DNA of 26,479 nucleotides, taken from positions 1 through 26,479 of the forward strand of contig JAEZEQ010000051.1 of NCBI GenBank assembly GCA_023432985.1, written 5' to 3'. The position numbers were made by a program, and so were the translations under genes. This document shows positions 16,400-24,584 of this stretch, one piece after another (positions within the stretch are counted from its first letter, which is position 1; every line of letters begins with the position of its first letter). Under the pieces are notes generated by a model that worked only from the letters and a program-made list of their open reading frames with translations, searched no databases and was not told where the DNA came from. Origin of the DNA: Bacteroidota bacterium (GTDB taxonomy: Bacteria; Bacteroidota; Bacteroidia; CAIKAF01).

Positions 16400-19053
16400 T
16401 ACTCTATTAATTGTCCTACTTTGTTTACCACTTTATATTCCAAGTCTGAAAACTCGTTGAAATGAGCTTTACCGCATTTGATTTTCATTTGTTCGTCACC
16501 ACTAAGTTTTGTTAAGTCAACCTGTGGCGTTCCTGTGTCTTTGGTTTCGGCTACAAAATAAATTTTCTTATCGTCTTCAAAAACCAATGCCCAATCAGGA
16601 TTGTAGTTTCCTATCGGTGTTGGTATTTTAAACCAATTCGGCAATTTGAAGTAAAACTTTATTTGGTCGCTTGTCTCACAATCTTTTGCAAACTGGCTTT
16701 CAACTCCTGAATCTAAAGGCACAAATTCTTCATAAATGGTTTTTGAAGGGTCTGAAACTTTAAACGAAAAGTCGTTAAGATATACTTCTAACTCCTGGGC
16801 TTCAAACAAAGCCATTTCATATTCTGAATTACCAATTTTTTGATACTTGATTCCGTCAATCATTAAATCGTACAAAGTTCGTTTTATGGCTATTGTTGCC
16901 AAGTCTAAAAACAATTGTGGATTGATAATAATATCCTCAATTCTTCCTGACTTACTTAATATTTCTTCAATCGTGGAACGGGTTAATTCTGTTTTACTCT
17001 GAATGTAGCCTAAAACATCAGGGATTTTCCAAGAGTAACCGCCATATGATTCTACTTTCTCACCAACATAGTTTGTTCCTACGCCTTCATCAGTCATTGT
17101 AATACCAATTTTTGTGGAACGAATAGAAGGAGATTTGATTTCAGGTAAATCTTTTATGGCTTTTGCAGCCAAAGTAATTAGCTCATCTGTTTTATAATCA
17201 ACTCGGTAAGTGGTTTTCTTTTTCAGTTTTTCCCAAATCTCCAAGAATTTCGGGTCAGTTTCAAAACCTTTGCGATACTTGATAGCTGTTCTTGTTTGCT
17301 TGTTTTTTATTCTGCCTGTAAATGCAACTCCGCAATCGTCTTCAATTTCTTTTTGTAGTGCCTTTGCAAAATCATCATAGGCTTCGTTTGCAATAACCGT
17401 TAAACGGTTTATATTTTGGTCATAAGTTCGTTTTCCTGTTTGGTCAACTGCTAAACGTAAACCTCTTCCAATCTCTTGACGTTTTTTAATGTCTGACTTG
17501 GTTTCGTTTAAAGTACAAATCTGAAATACGTTCGGATTGTCCCAACCTTCTCGTAATGCAGAATGCGAAAAAATGAAACGCAAAGAATTGTCTAAGCCCA
17601 ACAATTTTTCTTTGTCTTTCATTATCAAACTGTAAGTGTCGTCATCTGCTTTGGTTTCTCCTGAAGTGTCTTTTACTTTTCCTTTGCTGTCTTGCGAGAA
17701 ATAACCGTTGTGAGTTTCCTCAACTGGAAATTTATCTAATTCCTTAAAGGCAGGCTTTGAAACATATTCCTGATAAATTTCTTCAAACCATTCGGCAAAT
17801 TTTCCTTTTACAGGATTTCCTGTTGAATCATAGTTTCGGTAATTCGCAACTTTGTCAATGAAAAACAAGGACAAAACTTTTATGCCTAATTTGTTAAGAC
17901 GCTTTTCTTTCTTTAAATGTTCTTCAATGGTCTTGCGAATTTGAAACTTCATTACTTCATCATTCAAACCGCCTTGGCTGTCGCCTTTATAAAGTAAATT
18001 CCCATTTGAAATAGAAATACACTGGTTTACTGCATCAATTTCCTCAATGATATAGCCATCCGCATAGATTTCTCTCTCGTTGGAAAGTTTGTATAAATCA
18101 TCTCCTACTTTTACAGTTATGGTTTTCTTTTTTACGCCACCGTTTTCATTGCTATTTATGGAAACTTTTGCTGTTACTTTGGTTTTTGTAGCGGTAATGG
18201 ATTCTACCGAAACAAAGGCATCATTGTAGGCATTTTCTTCAATGATAGAATCTACTTCAATTTGTTTTACCAAACCTAAATCATAGGCTTTTACAGGGTT
18301 TAGACTGTAAGTAAGATTGTATTGATTTCTGTGGGTTGCCGAATAGCGAAGCGTACAAAGTGCTTTTAAGTTCTCAATAGCTGCAATACGCTTTTCGGTT
18401 TCCATATTTTGTGGCTCGTCCACTATTACAATAGGGTGGGTAGCCTGAATAAACTCCACTGGTTTTTGTCCGTTCAGTTTATCGTTGGGTTTATTGATAA
18501 TATTTTCGTCTTTGGCAAATGAATCAATGTTGATTACTAAAACTTCAATGTTATTTGTGGTTGCAAACCCTCTCAATGTGGAAACGTTGGTACTGTCATA
18601 GACCTGAAAATTTACAGGCACATTGTCGTAAAGCGTTTGGAAATGCTCGTGTGTAATCTCTAAATTTTTTAGAACTCCTTCACGAATAGCCACCGAAGGC
18701 ACAACAATTACAAACTTTTTAAAACCATATAATTTATTGAGTTCGTATATAGTTCTCAAGTACACATAAGTTTTTCCTGTGCCTGTTTCCATTTCTACAG
18801 AAAAGTGCATACCGTCCAATTTATCCGAAACATTTATTTCGTTATTGGCTTGAATGCTTTGCAGATTCGTAAGGATTTGTTCCTCCGATAAAATAAGGTT
18901 GTTGCTTACACCATTTATTAAGTTCAAAGTACCTTCTTCCTTTAGGTTAAATTCCAAAATGGAATCTTCCAAAGGTTGCCCTTCAAACAAATCCGTTATG
19001 GATTTTATGGCTTCCTGCTGATAGTTGAGATTGGATTCAAACGTTAATTTCAT
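16399..19053 (-). CDS. res: Type III restriction enzyme, Res subunit
   Basis: Helicase-nuclease subunit of a type III restriction-modification system; with Mod it translocates or slides along DNA and cuts when two head-to-head sites are unmethylated. The 884 residues contain Walker A METGTGKT at 88-95, motif II DEPQ at 212-215 (the type III variant of DEAD), and motif VI within KKRQEIGRGLRLAVD. The C-terminal nuclease region has NPDWALVFE...FVAETK, a PD-(D/E)xK site. All key motifs are present and the frame is intact, so the enzyme is probably functional. It starts five bases after the mod stop and is coupled by TAATG to the truncated gene that follows. Confidence 0.95.
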   Translation of the reverse strand: MKLTFESNLNYQQEAIKSITDLFEGQPLEDSILEFNLKEEGTLNLINGVSNNLILSEEQILTNLQSIQANNEINVSDKLDGMHFSVEMETGTGKTYVYLRTIYELNKLYGFKKFVIVVPSVAIREGVLKNLEITHEHFQTLYDNVPVNFQVYDSTNVSTLRGFATTNNIEVLVINIDSFAKDENIINKPNDKLNGQKPVEFIQATHPIVIVDEPQNMETEKRIAAIENLKALCTLRYSATHRNQYNLTYSLNPVKAYDLGLVKQIEVDSIIEENAYNDAFVSVESITATKTKVTAKVSINSNENGGVKKKTITVKVGDDLYKLSNEREIYADGYIIEEIDAVNQCISISNGNLLYKGDSQGGLNDEVMKFQIRKTIEEHLKKEKRLNKLGIKVLSLFFIDKVANYRNYDSTGNPVKGKFAEWFEEIYQEYVSKPAFKELDKFPVEETHNGYFSQDSKGKVKDTSGETKADDDTYSLIMKDKEKLLGLDNSLRFIFSHSALREGWDNPNVFQICTLNETKSDIKKRQEIGRGLRLAVDQTGKRTYDQNINRLTVIANEAYDDFAKALQKEIEDDCGVAFTGRIKNKQTRTAIKYRKGFETDPKFLEIWEKLKKKTTYRVDYKTDELITLAAKAIKDLPEIKSPSIRSTKIGITMTDEGVGTNYVGEKVESYGGYSWKIPDVLGYIQSKTELTRSTIEEILSKSGRIEDIIINPQLFLDLATIAIKRTLYDLMIDGIKYQKIGNSEYEMALFEAQELEVYLNDFSFKVSDPSKTIYEEFVPLDSGVESQFAKDCETSDQIKFYFKLPNWFKIPTPIGNYNPDWALVFEDDKKIYFVAETKDTGTPQVDLTKLSGDEQMKIKCGKAHFNEFSDLEYKVVNKVGQLIE

Positions 19054-19058
19054 AGGGC

Positions 19059-21083
19059 TTATATCGTTTTAAATTCAACCCCTGCATCTTTCATTTGCAG
19101 TACGGTATTTGTTTTCAATTGGTCGTTGCCTTTAAAAAGTTTATCTAAAGCAATGACTTTTTTGGGGTATTCGCTCATTACTTCTGTAATAATTTCTTGA
19201 CTTACTTTTTCTAATATCAATGCCATTTCATTTCCATTGATTAGAAAATAACCATCATTTTTTTCGATAGTACTGTTCAAGTCTTTTCCGCTTTTTAGTA
19301 ATAGCTCATACACCATATTTTCAATAGTGGCAGTTTCTGAAACAGGGTCAACAAACAATTTCATTTGCTCGGCAAGTGCTTTGGCATCCTTGCCCTCAAT
19401 TTGTTGCCATTGTTTGAAATTGCTATCTTCTAATTTTAAAACTTTGAAACCTAAATCTAGATTTTTTAATTGCTCAATTTTGGTTTTGAGGTTTTCAATT
19501 TCTGTTTTGGTTTCTTCAGTGGGTAACTCGCCTTGCAGTTTCTTAATTTCTGCTTCTATCTTATTGATGTCAGTTTTGATTTCATCTTGTATTTTCTTTC
19601 CTGCTCTGCGGATTCTTTCTTTGCTTATTTCTGCTATCGTTTTATAACCTGCTTTGTAGGCTTCGCTTTTTTCTTCTGTGAGTTCGGGAAGTTGTACACA
19701 AATGTATTTTCTACTACCACCGTCTTGTTTGTTTAAATCCAATACTGCGTGGGCGGTGGTTCCGGAACCTGCGAAGAAGTCGAGGATGAGGTCGTTGGGG
19801 TTTGAGCCGACTTGAGCAAGTTTACTTATTAAACTTACAGGTTTAGAATATTCAAAAACCTTTTCATCAAAAATTTTCGCTAAATCTTTTCTTGAATTAT
19901 CGTTTGAATATTTGTTTTCTATAAACTCTAAAGTTGAAGTTGATTTTGTTCTTTCAATAATCTCCACATAATACCCTTTCGAATTCTTAGAAATAGTTGC
20001 ATTTTGATATGTTTTAGTATAAATCCTTTTCCCATTTGAACTCTCCTTAACTACAATAAATCCATTTTGCAAACCGAATTCATATAAATCTTTTGACCAT
20101 CTCCAACAATAATCACTTGTAGGATTTCTTTTTTGACGTTCTAATTGTTCATCCTTAGAAACATTTCCAGGTCTAAAAATAAAGTTATCAATATTAATTT
20201 CATAGTCTAAAGAAGGCGAATACTGAATAGAACCATAATCAAGTGTTTGACTCAATTTATACTTTCCTCTTTCGCTTTCATATTCGTCTATATGTTTATA
20301 ACCGTCATCTTCAAATGAATTCTTATTAAGATTTATGAAATCACTTTTACCAAAACATATTAAATAGTCTGTGTTTTTTGCAATTAAATCTGTTGTTTTT
20401 CCTGCCTTTTTTGTTACTCTAGGAAATTCCGCCACAAAATTCTCCTCCCCAAAAATTTCATTCATCAAAAGGCGTAGATTATGTACTTCGTTATCGTCTA
20501 TTGAAACAAAAATTACCCCATCTTGCTTTAGTAAATTTTTAGCTAAGTATAATCTTGGCATCATCATATTGAGCCAGTTGCTGTGGTATTGTCCATTTTC
20601 TTTGCTGTTTTTCTTGAACATCCCATCTTTGGTCATATAGCCTTCTTCGTCTTTGTCCCCTACACGTTTCTCATAGTCCGCTTTATTTTCGCTAAATTTG
20701 TCGGGGTAAATAAAAGAGTCATTTCCTGTGTTGTAAGGTGGGTCTATGTAAATCATTTTAACCTTACCGAAATAGCTTTTTTGAAGCACTTTTAGTACTT
20801 CGAGGTTTTCGCCTTCAATAAAAATGTTTTGGGTCTCGTCAAAGTTTACGCTTTCCTCTTTGGCAGGAATCAATGTCTTGGTTGTTGGCATTTGCAATAC
20901 TTTAAAAGCATCACTTTTTCCTGCCCAATTCAATACATAGCGTTCGTTGGCAAAGTTTATATCTTCTCCAAGTGTAGCTTTTAGCTTTTCCCAATCAATT
21001 TTTCCCTCGCTAAAAGCTTCAGGCAATACCTGTCGCAATGCGTTGAGTTTTTCTTGTTCTGGTGTCAGACTTGTTCCGTCCAT
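19059..21083 (-). CDS. mod: Type III DNA methyltransferase, Mod subunit
   Basis: Site-specific N6-adenine (beta-class) methyltransferase that recognises the target and protects it. In 674 residues the order is DPPY (114-117, in MIYIDPPYNTGNDSF) first, then the target-recognition region in the middle (~220-420), then the SAM-binding FFAGSGTTAHAV, which is the beta-class order. The C-terminal part has a long coiled segment rich in K and E before a small domain. The frame is intact and no repeat tract of the phase-variable mod type is seen. The recognition sequence cannot be read from the protein. It lies between the XRE gene (38 bases upstream) and res (five bases downstream). Confidence 0.95.
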   Translation of the reverse strand: MDGTSLTPEQEKLNALRQVLPEAFSEGKIDWEKLKATLGEDINFANERYVLNWAGKSDAFKVLQMPTTKTLIPAKEESVNFDETQNIFIEGENLEVLKVLQKSYFGKVKMIYIDPPYNTGNDSFIYPDKFSENKADYEKRVGDKDEEGYMTKDGMFKKNSKENGQYHSNWLNMMMPRLYLAKNLLKQDGVIFVSIDDNEVHNLRLLMNEIFGEENFVAEFPRVTKKAGKTTDLIAKNTDYLICFGKSDFINLNKNSFEDDGYKHIDEYESERGKYKLSQTLDYGSIQYSPSLDYEINIDNFIFRPGNVSKDEQLERQKRNPTSDYCWRWSKDLYEFGLQNGFIVVKESSNGKRIYTKTYQNATISKNSKGYYVEIIERTKSTSTLEFIENKYSNDNSRKDLAKIFDEKVFEYSKPVSLISKLAQVGSNPNDLILDFFAGSGTTAHAVLDLNKQDGGSRKYICVQLPELTEEKSEAYKAGYKTIAEISKERIRRAGKKIQDEIKTDINKIEAEIKKLQGELPTEETKTEIENLKTKIEQLKNLDLGFKVLKLEDSNFKQWQQIEGKDAKALAEQMKLFVDPVSETATIENMVYELLLKSGKDLNSTIEKNDGYFLINGNEMALILEKVSQEIITEVMSEYPKKVIALDKLFKGNDQLKTNTVLQMKDAGVEFKTI

Positions 21084-21121
21084 ATTTTAGTGTACTTTTA
21101 ATCTGTGTTTTTTATTGTTTT

Positions 21122-21373
21122 TTAAAGGTCAGATTGAACATCCAAATCATCATTTTGCCTGTTATCAACTTTTTTATGTTGGATGTTTCTTTCAATTAAT
21201 AATTCTTTGACTTCAACACCAAGGATTTCAGCAATCTTGTATAAGTCCTCTAAACTTGGTTGTCGTCTGTTTTGGGCGTAAGAGTTTACCATATTGTAAC
21301 TCTTGCCTAATTGTTCAGCCAACCACTTCTGTTTAATTCCTTTCTGTTCTAAAACGTCTTTTATTCGGTTCAT
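21122..21373 (-). CDS. XRE-family HTH regulator of the RM operon
   Basis: An 83-residue protein consisting of one Cro/C1-type helix-turn-helix (residues ~4-60; QKWLAEQLGKSYNMVNSYAQ covers the HTH) followed by a short polar tail. It is the first gene of the restriction-modification operon, so it probably acts like a controller (C) protein that times methyltransferase and nuclease expression. A short palindrome and a -7 element lie upstream. Function as controller is inferred from context; the fold is clear. Confidence 0.88.
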   Translation of the reverse strand: MNRIKDVLEQKGIKQKWLAEQLGKSYNMVNSYAQNRRQPSLEDLYKIAEILGVEVKELLIERNIQHKKVDNRQNDDLDVQSDL

Positions 21374-21395
21374 TCTTGAACTTGTTTATAATTGG

Positions 21396-21403
21396 CAAAA
21401 CTA
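21396..21403 (-). promoter_or_regulatory. -7 element of the RM operon
   Basis: On the minus strand the sequence is TAGTTTTG, matching TAnnTTTG, 22 bases before the start codon of the XRE gene. No clear TTG -33 box is present; the palindrome at 21422-21436 occupies that zone. Confidence 0.5.
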
Positions 21404-21421
21404 AAAATAAAAATTAAATAT

Positions 21422-21436
21422 CTCACTAAATGAGTG
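21422..21436. promoter_or_regulatory. Palindrome, possible operator of the XRE regulator
   Basis: CTCACTAAATGAGTG contains two nested inverted pairs (CTCA/TGAG and CACT/AGTG). It lies about 20 bases upstream of the -7 element, where an activator or repressor would touch RNA polymerase. Operator function is inferred from position only. Confidence 0.4.
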
Positions 21437-21458
21437 TTTAAATAATCATTCTGTTTGT

Positions 21459-21546
21459 GTGCGGTGGGTAAGGGCAAGCTCTTTTGGTTTTTTAGCGTTG
21501 GCTTTGTGTGTCGGCAAAAACCAAATGTGCTTGACCGTGCGGTTGG
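21459..21546. repeat. Hairpin element flanked by GTGCGGTKGG direct repeats
   Basis: GTGCGGTGGG (21459-21468) and GTGCGGTTGG (21537-21546) enclose a large hairpin. Its perfect 10-bp stem TTTGGTTTTT/AAAAACCAAA (21483-21492, 21516-21525) is extended by GGGCAAGC/GCTTGACC (21472-21479, 21529-21536, one mismatch). It marks the right edge of the AT-rich island, where the broken lipoprotein frame resumes. From memory similar sequences recur between genes in other Bacteroidota. It lacks a clear AAC/GTT core pair, so I do not call it attC. Confidence 0.55.
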
Positions 21547-21702
21547 TTTTCTACACTGAGCGATAACTCATTTGTAGAAGAAGCCAATGGGTTGTTTAAT
21601 ACGTCGATGGTATTTTATGTAGGTGAAAATAAATTGGACACTTTGATTGAGCTTAATGCATCGATGTTGCAAGCACAAATAGATTATATTGCAAGCCATT
21701 AA
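21547..21702 (+). pseudogene. 3' part of the broken lipoprotein gene
   Basis: A frame without a start, closed upstream by TGA at 21531, runs from about 21547 to TAA 21700-21702 and encodes a coding-like tail with EEANGLFNTSMVFYVGENK and ends QAQIDYIASH. It faces tsaE tail to tail, five bases away, and has the same orientation as the 5' fragment at 14173. I infer that both were one gene before the island came in. Joining 14338 to 21543 directly would need one additional base to keep the frame, so either the joint is not exact or the old gene was already shifted. Confidence 0.5.
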
Positions 21703-21706
21703 TGGT

Positions 21707-22120
21707 CTATTCCACACGAATTGTTCGTGCTTCACCATTTGCATGAATAGTAATCATTATATGTTTTTCTCCTTCAAGTATCTGTCCTGCACGTTCCGGC
21801 CATTCAATAATGCAAATATTTCCACTGTCTAAATATTCATAAAATCCAATTTCCTCCAATTCAGACGGATCTTCGATGCGATATAAATCGAAATGATAAA
21901 TCATTTTCCCATTCGGAAGTTCATAGGCATTTACTATGCTGTAGGTGGGACTGCTGACAGCGTCTTTACTCCCCGCCAGTTTTACTATGCGCGAGGTTAA
22001 GGTCGTTTTCCCTGCCCCCATTTCTCCGTTTAGTAAAAATAAAGTGTATTGCCCAAATTGCTCGATAATATATTGAGCTACTTGCTCTAATTCGTCTACT
22101 TGTTCTATTGTCCACTCCAT
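21707..22120 (-). CDS. tsaE: tRNA threonylcarbamoyladenosine biosynthesis ATPase TsaE
   Basis: ATPase partner of TsaB and TsaD in making the t6A37 modification of ANN-decoding tRNAs. The 137 residues have Walker A GEMGAGKT at 32-39, the family motif SSPTYSIVN, HFDLYRIEDPSELEEIGFYEYLD, and IIEWPER. Length is usual for the family. The start codon lies four bases after a perfect TACCTTTG element, suggesting a nearly leaderless mRNA. It is divergent from the coiled-coil lipoprotein gene and convergent with the 3' fragment of the broken lipoprotein gene. Confidence 0.95.
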   Translation of the reverse strand: MEWTIEQVDELEQVAQYIIEQFGQYTLFLLNGEMGAGKTTLTSRIVKLAGSKDAVSSPTYSIVNAYELPNGKMIYHFDLYRIEDPSELEEIGFYEYLDSGNICIIEWPERAGQILEGEKHIMITIHANGEARTIRVE

Positions 22121-22124
22121 ACTG

Positions 22125-22132
22125 CAAAGGTA
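22125..22132 (-). promoter_or_regulatory. -7 element abutting the tsaE start
   Basis: On the minus strand TACCTTTG is followed by CAGT and then the tsaE ATG. The usual distance from this element to the transcription start would place that start at or inside the ATG. Confidence 0.55.
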
Positions 22133-22261
22133 ATAATTGCGCCGAAGTTATGTTTCTCCCGGGTTCCCCCTCCGCTATGCCGAATGTATTGCAGATTGCT
22201 CGGGCGTTTTTGTATATAATTTTTTTGTAATTTTAGTTCGCAAACCAATAATTAAAAACAT

Positions 22262-22681
22262 ATGAAAAAAGTAATAAGTGCCTTTAGCTTCCTTTTCGTT
22301 TTCGCCTTTATCTCCTGCTCGGATACCGCAAAAAAAGCTGAAGACAAAAAAGAAGCCGCAGTTCAGGAAGCCCAAAAAGAAGTAGAAGAATTGCAAAAAG
22401 AGTACGATATGTTTAAAAAGGATATGCGCCAAAAATTGGAGGCAAACGAACAAAAAATGTCCGATTTAAAAGAGCAAGCCAATGCCTTAACCGGAGAAGC
22501 TAAACGGGAATTGGACCGAAGTATAGACAGCTTGGAAACACGCAATAAAGAAATCCGAAACAAGCTGGAAGAAAAAGGAGATAATGTCTATGAAAATTGG
22601 CAAGGCTTTAAAAAGGAAATGGAGTCGGACCTGGACGGACTGGCAGACGCTTTTAAGAATTTCGGTCGCAAAAATGAATAA
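22262..22681 (+). CDS. Coiled-coil lipoprotein of unknown function
   Basis: A 139-residue protein with a lipoprotein signal (MKKVISAFSFLFVFAFISC; Cys at 19, lipobox FISC) and a mature part that is almost entirely charged, heptad-like helix rich in K and E (for example EAQKEVEELQKEYDMFKKDM). It should be attached to a membrane from the periplasmic side and form a coiled coil. No catalytic motif is seen and no family is recognised. It stands alone between tsaE (divergent) and the yceD cluster. Confidence 0.8.
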   Translation: MKKVISAFSFLFVFAFISCSDTAKKAEDKKEAAVQEAQKEVEELQKEYDMFKKDMRQKLEANEQKMSDLKEQANALTGEAKRELDRSIDSLETRNKEIRNKLEEKGDNVYENWQGFKKEMESDLDGLADAFKNFGRKNE

Positions 22682-22787
22682 AAGATAAAGCTGGCAGCTG
22701 CACGGTTTATTCTCATAGTTGTAAAACAATACATTGAAGCCGGCCTATAAGTCCATAATAATTAGGCAAAAATAGCTGCTTTCTATT

Positions 22788-22817
22788 TTTGTTATTTCGA
22801 ATTTATTCCTATCTTTG
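22788..22817 (+). promoter_or_regulatory. Promoter of the yceD-rpmF-plsX-fabH cluster
   Basis: TTTG (22788-22791), an 18-base spacer and TATCTTTG (22810-22817) make the best complete Bacteroidota promoter in the window. The yceD ATG follows 19 bases later. Confidence 0.7.
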
Positions 22818-22836
22818 CCCCCCAATTTCCTGTATT

Positions 22837-23385
22837 ATGCGCAGAAAGAGTGAGTTTGTAATTGAGTTTGAAGGCTTGAAATACGGAGCACATGCGTTTG
22901 ATTGGGAGATTGAAAATTTGTTCTTTGATCAATTTGGCGGTATTGATGCAAACGTTGCAAAACTGTCTGTGAAATTAGATTTGTTAAAAGAAGCCCATAT
23001 GATGGTGCTTACTTTTCAAATCTCCGGAGTAGAAGAGTATGAATGCGATTTGTGTCTGAAGCCATTGCGCTATAAGCCTGAAATTAAGCACACTCTGGTG
23101 TTAAAACATGGAGATGCTGAAGAAGGGAATATAGATGACGATATTATTATCCTGCCCGAAAATGCATTTGAGTTTGATATAGCTCCGGTGATTTTTGAAC
23201 TGGTAAAAGTATCCGAACCTGTAAAGCGCGGATGTGAGGAAGGGGAGCCCTTCGAAGGCTGTGATAAAGAGCTTATGCAAAAATATCTTGCCCAAGAATT
23301 GCCCGAAAATCCGACCCAACCCATAGAAGAGGAAGATGAAATCGACCCCAGATGGGAGGCCCTACGCAAATTGAAAGGAGAATAA
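22837..23385 (+). CDS. yceD: YceD/DUF177 family protein
   Basis: A 182-residue DUF177 protein, the usual neighbour of rpmF in bacteria and linked by others to 23S rRNA processing. FEGLKYGAHAFDWEIEN starts the domain. The cysteine motif YECDLCLKPLRY near residue 70 and a C-terminal acidic stretch (EEEDEIDPRWEALRKLK) fit the family. I chose ATG 22837 because a longer in-frame version would begin inside the promoter. It opens the conserved order yceD-rpmF-plsX-fabH, 48 bases before rpmF. Confidence 0.88.
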   Translation: MRRKSEFVIEFEGLKYGAHAFDWEIENLFFDQFGGIDANVAKLSVKLDLLKEAHMMVLTFQISGVEEYECDLCLKPLRYKPEIKHTLVLKHGDAEEGNIDDDIIILPENAFEFDIAPVIFELVKVSEPVKRGCEEGEPFEGCDKELMQKYLAQELPENPTQPIEEEDEIDPRWEALRKLKGE

Positions 23386-23397
23386 TAAAAGGATTAT

Positions 23398-23405
23398 TAC
23401 ATTTG
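23398..23405 (+). promoter_or_regulatory. Internal -7 element before rpmF
   Basis: TACATTTG fits the consensus exactly and leaves an A-rich leader of about 25 bases before the rpmF ATG. It could give ribosomal protein L32 expression separate from yceD. The nearest TTG lies 24 bases upstream, somewhat far for a -33 box. Confidence 0.45.
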
Positions 23406-23433
23406 TGTTGAATTAAAATAAAAATAAAAAGTC

Positions 23434-23625
23434 ATGCCAAATCCAAAACGCAGACACTCGAAAACCCGCTCAGCTAAAAGACGTACGCATTATAAAGCGG
23501 AGGCGCCGACATTGTCTACATGTCCTACTACAGGAGCTGTACACCGTCGTCACCGTGCCTATATGGTAGAAGGTAACTTGTATTATAATGGCAAATTAAT
23601 GGTTGAAGCTAAGCAGGAAGCTTAA
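23434..23625 (+). CDS. rpmF: 50S ribosomal protein L32
   Basis: A 63-residue ribosomal protein of the large subunit. The basic N-terminus MPNPKRRHSKTRSAKRRTHY and TCPTTGAVHRRHRAY identify L32. Zinc-binding L32 has four cysteines in two CxxC pairs; this one keeps a single Cys (CPTTG), the zinc-independent form usual in Bacteroidota. Its stop codon TAA overlaps the ATG of plsX (TAATG), so translation of plsX is probably coupled to ribosomal protein synthesis. Confidence 0.95.
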   Translation: MPNPKRRHSKTRSAKRRTHYKAEAPTLSTCPTTGAVHRRHRAYMVEGNLYYNGKLMVEAKQEA

Positions 23626-24584
23626 TGTCGAAAATAACCATTGGTCTGGATATTGCAGGTGGTGATTTTGCGCCGGAATGTAATCTGGAAGGCGCGAAAC
23701 GCATAGTAGAGCAATTGTCGGATAAAATTCAGCTTGTGCTGATTGGCGATGAAGCCATTATCCGCGAAGGCTTGAAAAAACATGCTATTCCGGAATCTGC
23801 CGTGGGTCTTTTTCATGCCCCGGAGGTTATCGAAATGGGCGATTCACCTATGCGAGCCTTAGCCGCAAAACCCAATAACAGTATTTCTGTCGGATTGGGA
23901 TTGCTGAAGGCAGGGAAAATTGACGGTTTTGCCTCTGCAGGAAATACAGGCGCCATTTTTGGCGCTTCGGTTGTTGCATTGGGAACCGTTATAGAAAATA
24001 TTCGCCCCTGCATGATGGCCTACGCGCCCCGCGAAAACCAAAAAGATGGGATAATTTTGGACATTGGCGCCAGCGCCGATTCTAAACCCGAAAATTTATA
24101 CCAATTCGCCATACTCGGACATACCTATTATAAGTATATTCAAGGTGAAGAAAATCCCAAAGTCGGCCTTATCAATATCGGAGCCGAACCCGAAAAAGGA
24201 AACGAAATCATCAAGGCTACTTATAAGCTGATGGACGGTAGTACTGATTTTAACTTTGTGGGGAATGTAGAAGGAAATGAATTGTTTACCGAAAAAGCCG
24301 ATGTACTGGTGTGCAACGGGTTTACAGGTAATGTAGTGCTAAAACTCTGCGAAGGTTGGTATAAAATAGCCCGTAAAAACGGACTGAAAAATGATTACCT
24401 CGAAAAGTTTAATTTCGAAAATCAAGGCGGATCTCCCGTACTTGGAATTAACGGTGCCGTTGTCATCGGTCACGGTATTTCTAATGGTAAAACCATTATG
24501 AATATGGTGAAATTAACTTCGGAAATTGTAGAAAATAAATTACCTTGGCGAATCAAAGAAGCGCTAAGTCATAATGAGCAATAA
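23625..24584 (+). CDS. plsX: Phosphate acyltransferase PlsX
   Basis: Makes acyl-phosphate from acyl-ACP for PlsY, the first step of membrane phospholipid synthesis; a peripheral membrane enzyme. The 319 residues show KITIGLDIAGGDFAPE at the start, GFASAGNTGAIFG near 100-112, DIGASADSKPENLYQFA, NIGAEPEKGNE and VCNGFTGNVVLKLCEG, all family signatures. The usual start motif has MGGD; here it is IAGGD. It overlaps rpmF by one base and fabH by 11 bases, within the conserved cluster. Confidence 0.96.
   Translation: MSKITIGLDIAGGDFAPECNLEGAKRIVEQLSDKIQLVLIGDEAIIREGLKKHAIPESAVGLFHAPEVIEMGDSPMRALAAKPNNSISVGLGLLKAGKIDGFASAGNTGAIFGASVVALGTVIENIRPCMMAYAPRENQKDGIILDIGASADSKPENLYQFAILGHTYYKYIQGEENPKVGLINIGAEPEKGNEIIKATYKLMDGSTDFNFVGNVEGNELFTEKADVLVCNGFTGNVVLKLCEGWYKIARKNGLKNDYLEKFNFENQGGSPVLGINGAVVIGHGISNGKTIMNMVKLTSEIVENKLPWRIKEALSHNEQ

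Noticed and set aside
21459..21546. Rho-independent terminator or standard attC site
   Set aside because: The outer T-run is on the loop side rather than after the stem, no gene ends just before it, and the conserved AAC/GTT core pair of attC is missing.
22175..22729. Minus-strand frames opposite the coiled-coil lipoprotein
   Set aside because: Long Phe/Cys/Ser-rich frames are the expected antisense of a K/E-rich coiled coil; no promoter or family resemblance.
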